Below, piece by piece: positions 62,800 through 64,000 of a DNA stretch of 64,000 bases (position 1 is the stretch's first letter; each line of letters opens with the position of its first letter). A program made the position numbers and the translations under genes. This DNA is from Maribacter sp. HTCC2170 (GTDB lineage Bacteria > Bacteroidota > Bacteroidia > Flavobacteriales > Flavobacteriaceae): positions 989,501 to 1,053,500 of the forward strand of contig NC_014472.1 in assembly GCF_000153165.2 (NCBI RefSeq). The letters run 5' to 3'. The notes below the pieces were generated by a model. The model was not told where the DNA came from and made no database searches. It saw nothing but the letters and a program-made list of their open reading frames with translations.

Positions 62800-64000
62800 C
62801 TATTTTTTTATGGTAAAATAAAATGTGGTTCCTTCTCCTACACTACTTTCCAGCCAAATTCGGCCTTCATATAAGTCAATGATTTTTTTTACGATGGAAA
62901 GGCCAATACCCGTCGAACGTCCACCACTACCAATTGATTGAAATATTTTGAAAATCTTTTCATGATACTCTTTTGGTATACCTACCCCGTTGTCCTTTAT
63001 GCTAAACTGCCAATGGTCATCGTATTCTTTGGAACTTATCTGCACGAGTCCATCTTCTCTTTCGATATTGACCACCGCGTTTGCCATTAGATTTTGAAAT
63101 AATTGATGAATTTTTGTTTTATCGGCATTGATAACTGGCAAGGTGTTCATAATTACTACATCAACATTTTCCGGTATAAAAATAATTTCCCGTATTTCAT
63201 TAATGACCGTGTTAATATCAACAGGTATATTTTCCAAGCTATCCTGATCTATGCTGGAGTATTTTAATATTCCATCAATAAGTTTATCCATTCCTGCTAT
63301 TTTCTCCTGAATCTGCTGTAGATTGAAGACTCCATTTTCATCCAACACTTCTTCATAATCTTCAGACAACCAGGTCGCCAAAGCACTTATACTTCTTAAA
63401 GGTGACTTTAAATCATGGGAAACAATATGCGCATATTCCTGTAAACCTTGATTACTGGCCTCTAACTCTTTCATCAAACGTTCTTTCTGCAGCTCTAGGT
63501 TTCGTTGCTCGGTAATATCCTCTATCATTGCCACTTGATATTCTACTTCCCCATCGTCATCTTTAACGGCATTCACCGAAGTTTTTGCAAGCAATCGGGT
63601 ACCGTCTTTTCGTACGTAACCCTTTATAATTGAGAAATTGTCAAGTTCACCCGAATTCATCAACTCCATCAACCTAATGGATTTCTCATTCTCCTCAGGA
63701 GTAGAAATGTCCTTTACACTTATATTTTTAAGTTCAGCCTCAGAATATCCTAAAAGATCTGTAAAGGTTTTATTGGCTTTTATTACTTTGCCGTCTACGG
63801 TTAGCACAACACTCAATGGCGAGTTTTCAATAATTATATTGAGCTGTCTTTTTTGTTCGGCAAGTAAATGGTTAATCTCCATTTCATGGGTTACGTCTCT
63901 TATGATTCCCTGCGCAGCAATTGGCTTTCGTTCTTTATTATATATTAAACTACTATTTATCTGCACATATTTTTCGGAACCGTCCTTAACTATAATTTTG
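62800..64000 (-). CDS. PAS-domain sensor histidine kinase (5' end outside window)
   Basis: The frame is open to the window edge, so the N-terminus is missing. Visible are the tail of one PAS/PAC domain (QGIIRDVTHEM), a full PAS domain (NIIIENSPLSVVLTVDGKVIKAN), a HisKA helix with phosphoacceptor His in IVSHDLKSPLRS, and a HATPase_c domain with N-box ANAVVNIERED, G1 KDNGVGIP and G2 GSGGRSTGIGLSI, ending in YFTIKK. A cytoplasmic hybrid is not seen at the C-terminus. First gene of the HK-HPt-LytTR operon. Confidence 0.92.
   Translation of the reverse strand, partial: KIIVKDGSEKYVQINSSLIYNKERKPIAAQGIIRDVTHEMEINHLLAEQKRQLNIIIENSPLSVVLTVDGKVIKANKTFTDLLGYSEAELKNISVKDISTPEENEKSIRLMELMNSGELDNFSIIKGYVRKDGTRLLAKTSVNAVKDDDGEVEYQVAMIEDITEQRNLELQKERLMKELEASNQGLQEYAHIVSHDLKSPLRSISALATWLSEDYEEVLDENGVFNLQQIQEKIAGMDKLIDGILKYSSIDQDSLENIPVDINTVINEIREIIFIPENVDVVIMNTLPVINADKTKIHQLFQNLMANAVVNIEREDGLVQISSKEYDDHWQFSIKDNGVGIPKEYHEKIFKIFQSIGSGGRSTGIGLSIVKKIIDLYEGRIWLESSVGEGTTFYFTIKK

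Overview
The window is an AT-rich chromosomal segment of a marine-type member of the Flavobacteriaceae (Bacteroidetes). Pointers to this are the TAnnTTTG promoter boxes, the many lipoproteins and outer-membrane barrels, the two-ExbD TonB-energising operon, the sulfatases paired with sugar-catabolic genes, and small flavobacterial proteins such as the DUF6747-like one. There is no rRNA, insertion sequence, prophage or CRISPR array. Two tRNA genes are present: Ser-GGA at 3770-3857 and Leu-UAG at 42569-42650.

Layout. 1-16552 is mostly housekeeping: a PAP2-like membrane protein (cut by the window edge), a PorT-like barrel, an ExbB/ExbD/ExbD operon, asparaginase, TatD nuclease, a retropepsin-like protein, 2-oxoglutarate dehydrogenase E1/E2, an amidohydrolase, GalE, a DegT-type aminotransferase and Kdo transferase. 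16618-39366 is a carbohydrate region. It holds a sugar porter, three sulfatases, a PhyH dioxygenase with an AraC regulator, and a seven-gene plus-strand run: MDR dehydrogenase, UxaA, UxaB, GH29, sugar lactonase, SDR, FucP. Together these read best as L-galactose (possibly also L-fucose) catabolism through L-galactonate, D-tagaturonate and D-altronate to 2-keto-3-deoxygluconate. A 12-codon remnant resembling the start of a KDG kinase lies inside the run. A DUF255 thioredoxin-fold protein and an FMN-motif/FAD-oxidoreductase pair follow.

39367-42361 is a sparse accessory stretch with very small membrane proteins and lipoproteins, a long hairpin touching a start codon, and overlapping genes of unknown function. 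42569-48816 holds tRNA-Leu, an M20 peptidase, a PhnA-like protein, a BlaI/BlaR1-type pair with clear operators, and a DUF4407 protein.

48907-64000 is the most interesting part. It is a surface or exopolysaccharide locus made of a response-regulator/polyprenyl-phosphate glycosyltransferase fusion, a large GT-C-like membrane protein, a lipoprotein, a membrane-anchored GH5-like hydrolase, a GT4 glycosyltransferase, a Wzx-like flippase and a TPR/YaiO-type outer-membrane barrel. Next to it are a LytTR response regulator, an HPt protein and a PAS histidine kinase. Four intergenic sites in this region share a two-half-site element whose geometry fits LytTR proteins. Each sits exactly 32 bp from a -7 promoter box, so the neighbouring LytTR regulator probably activates the whole locus.
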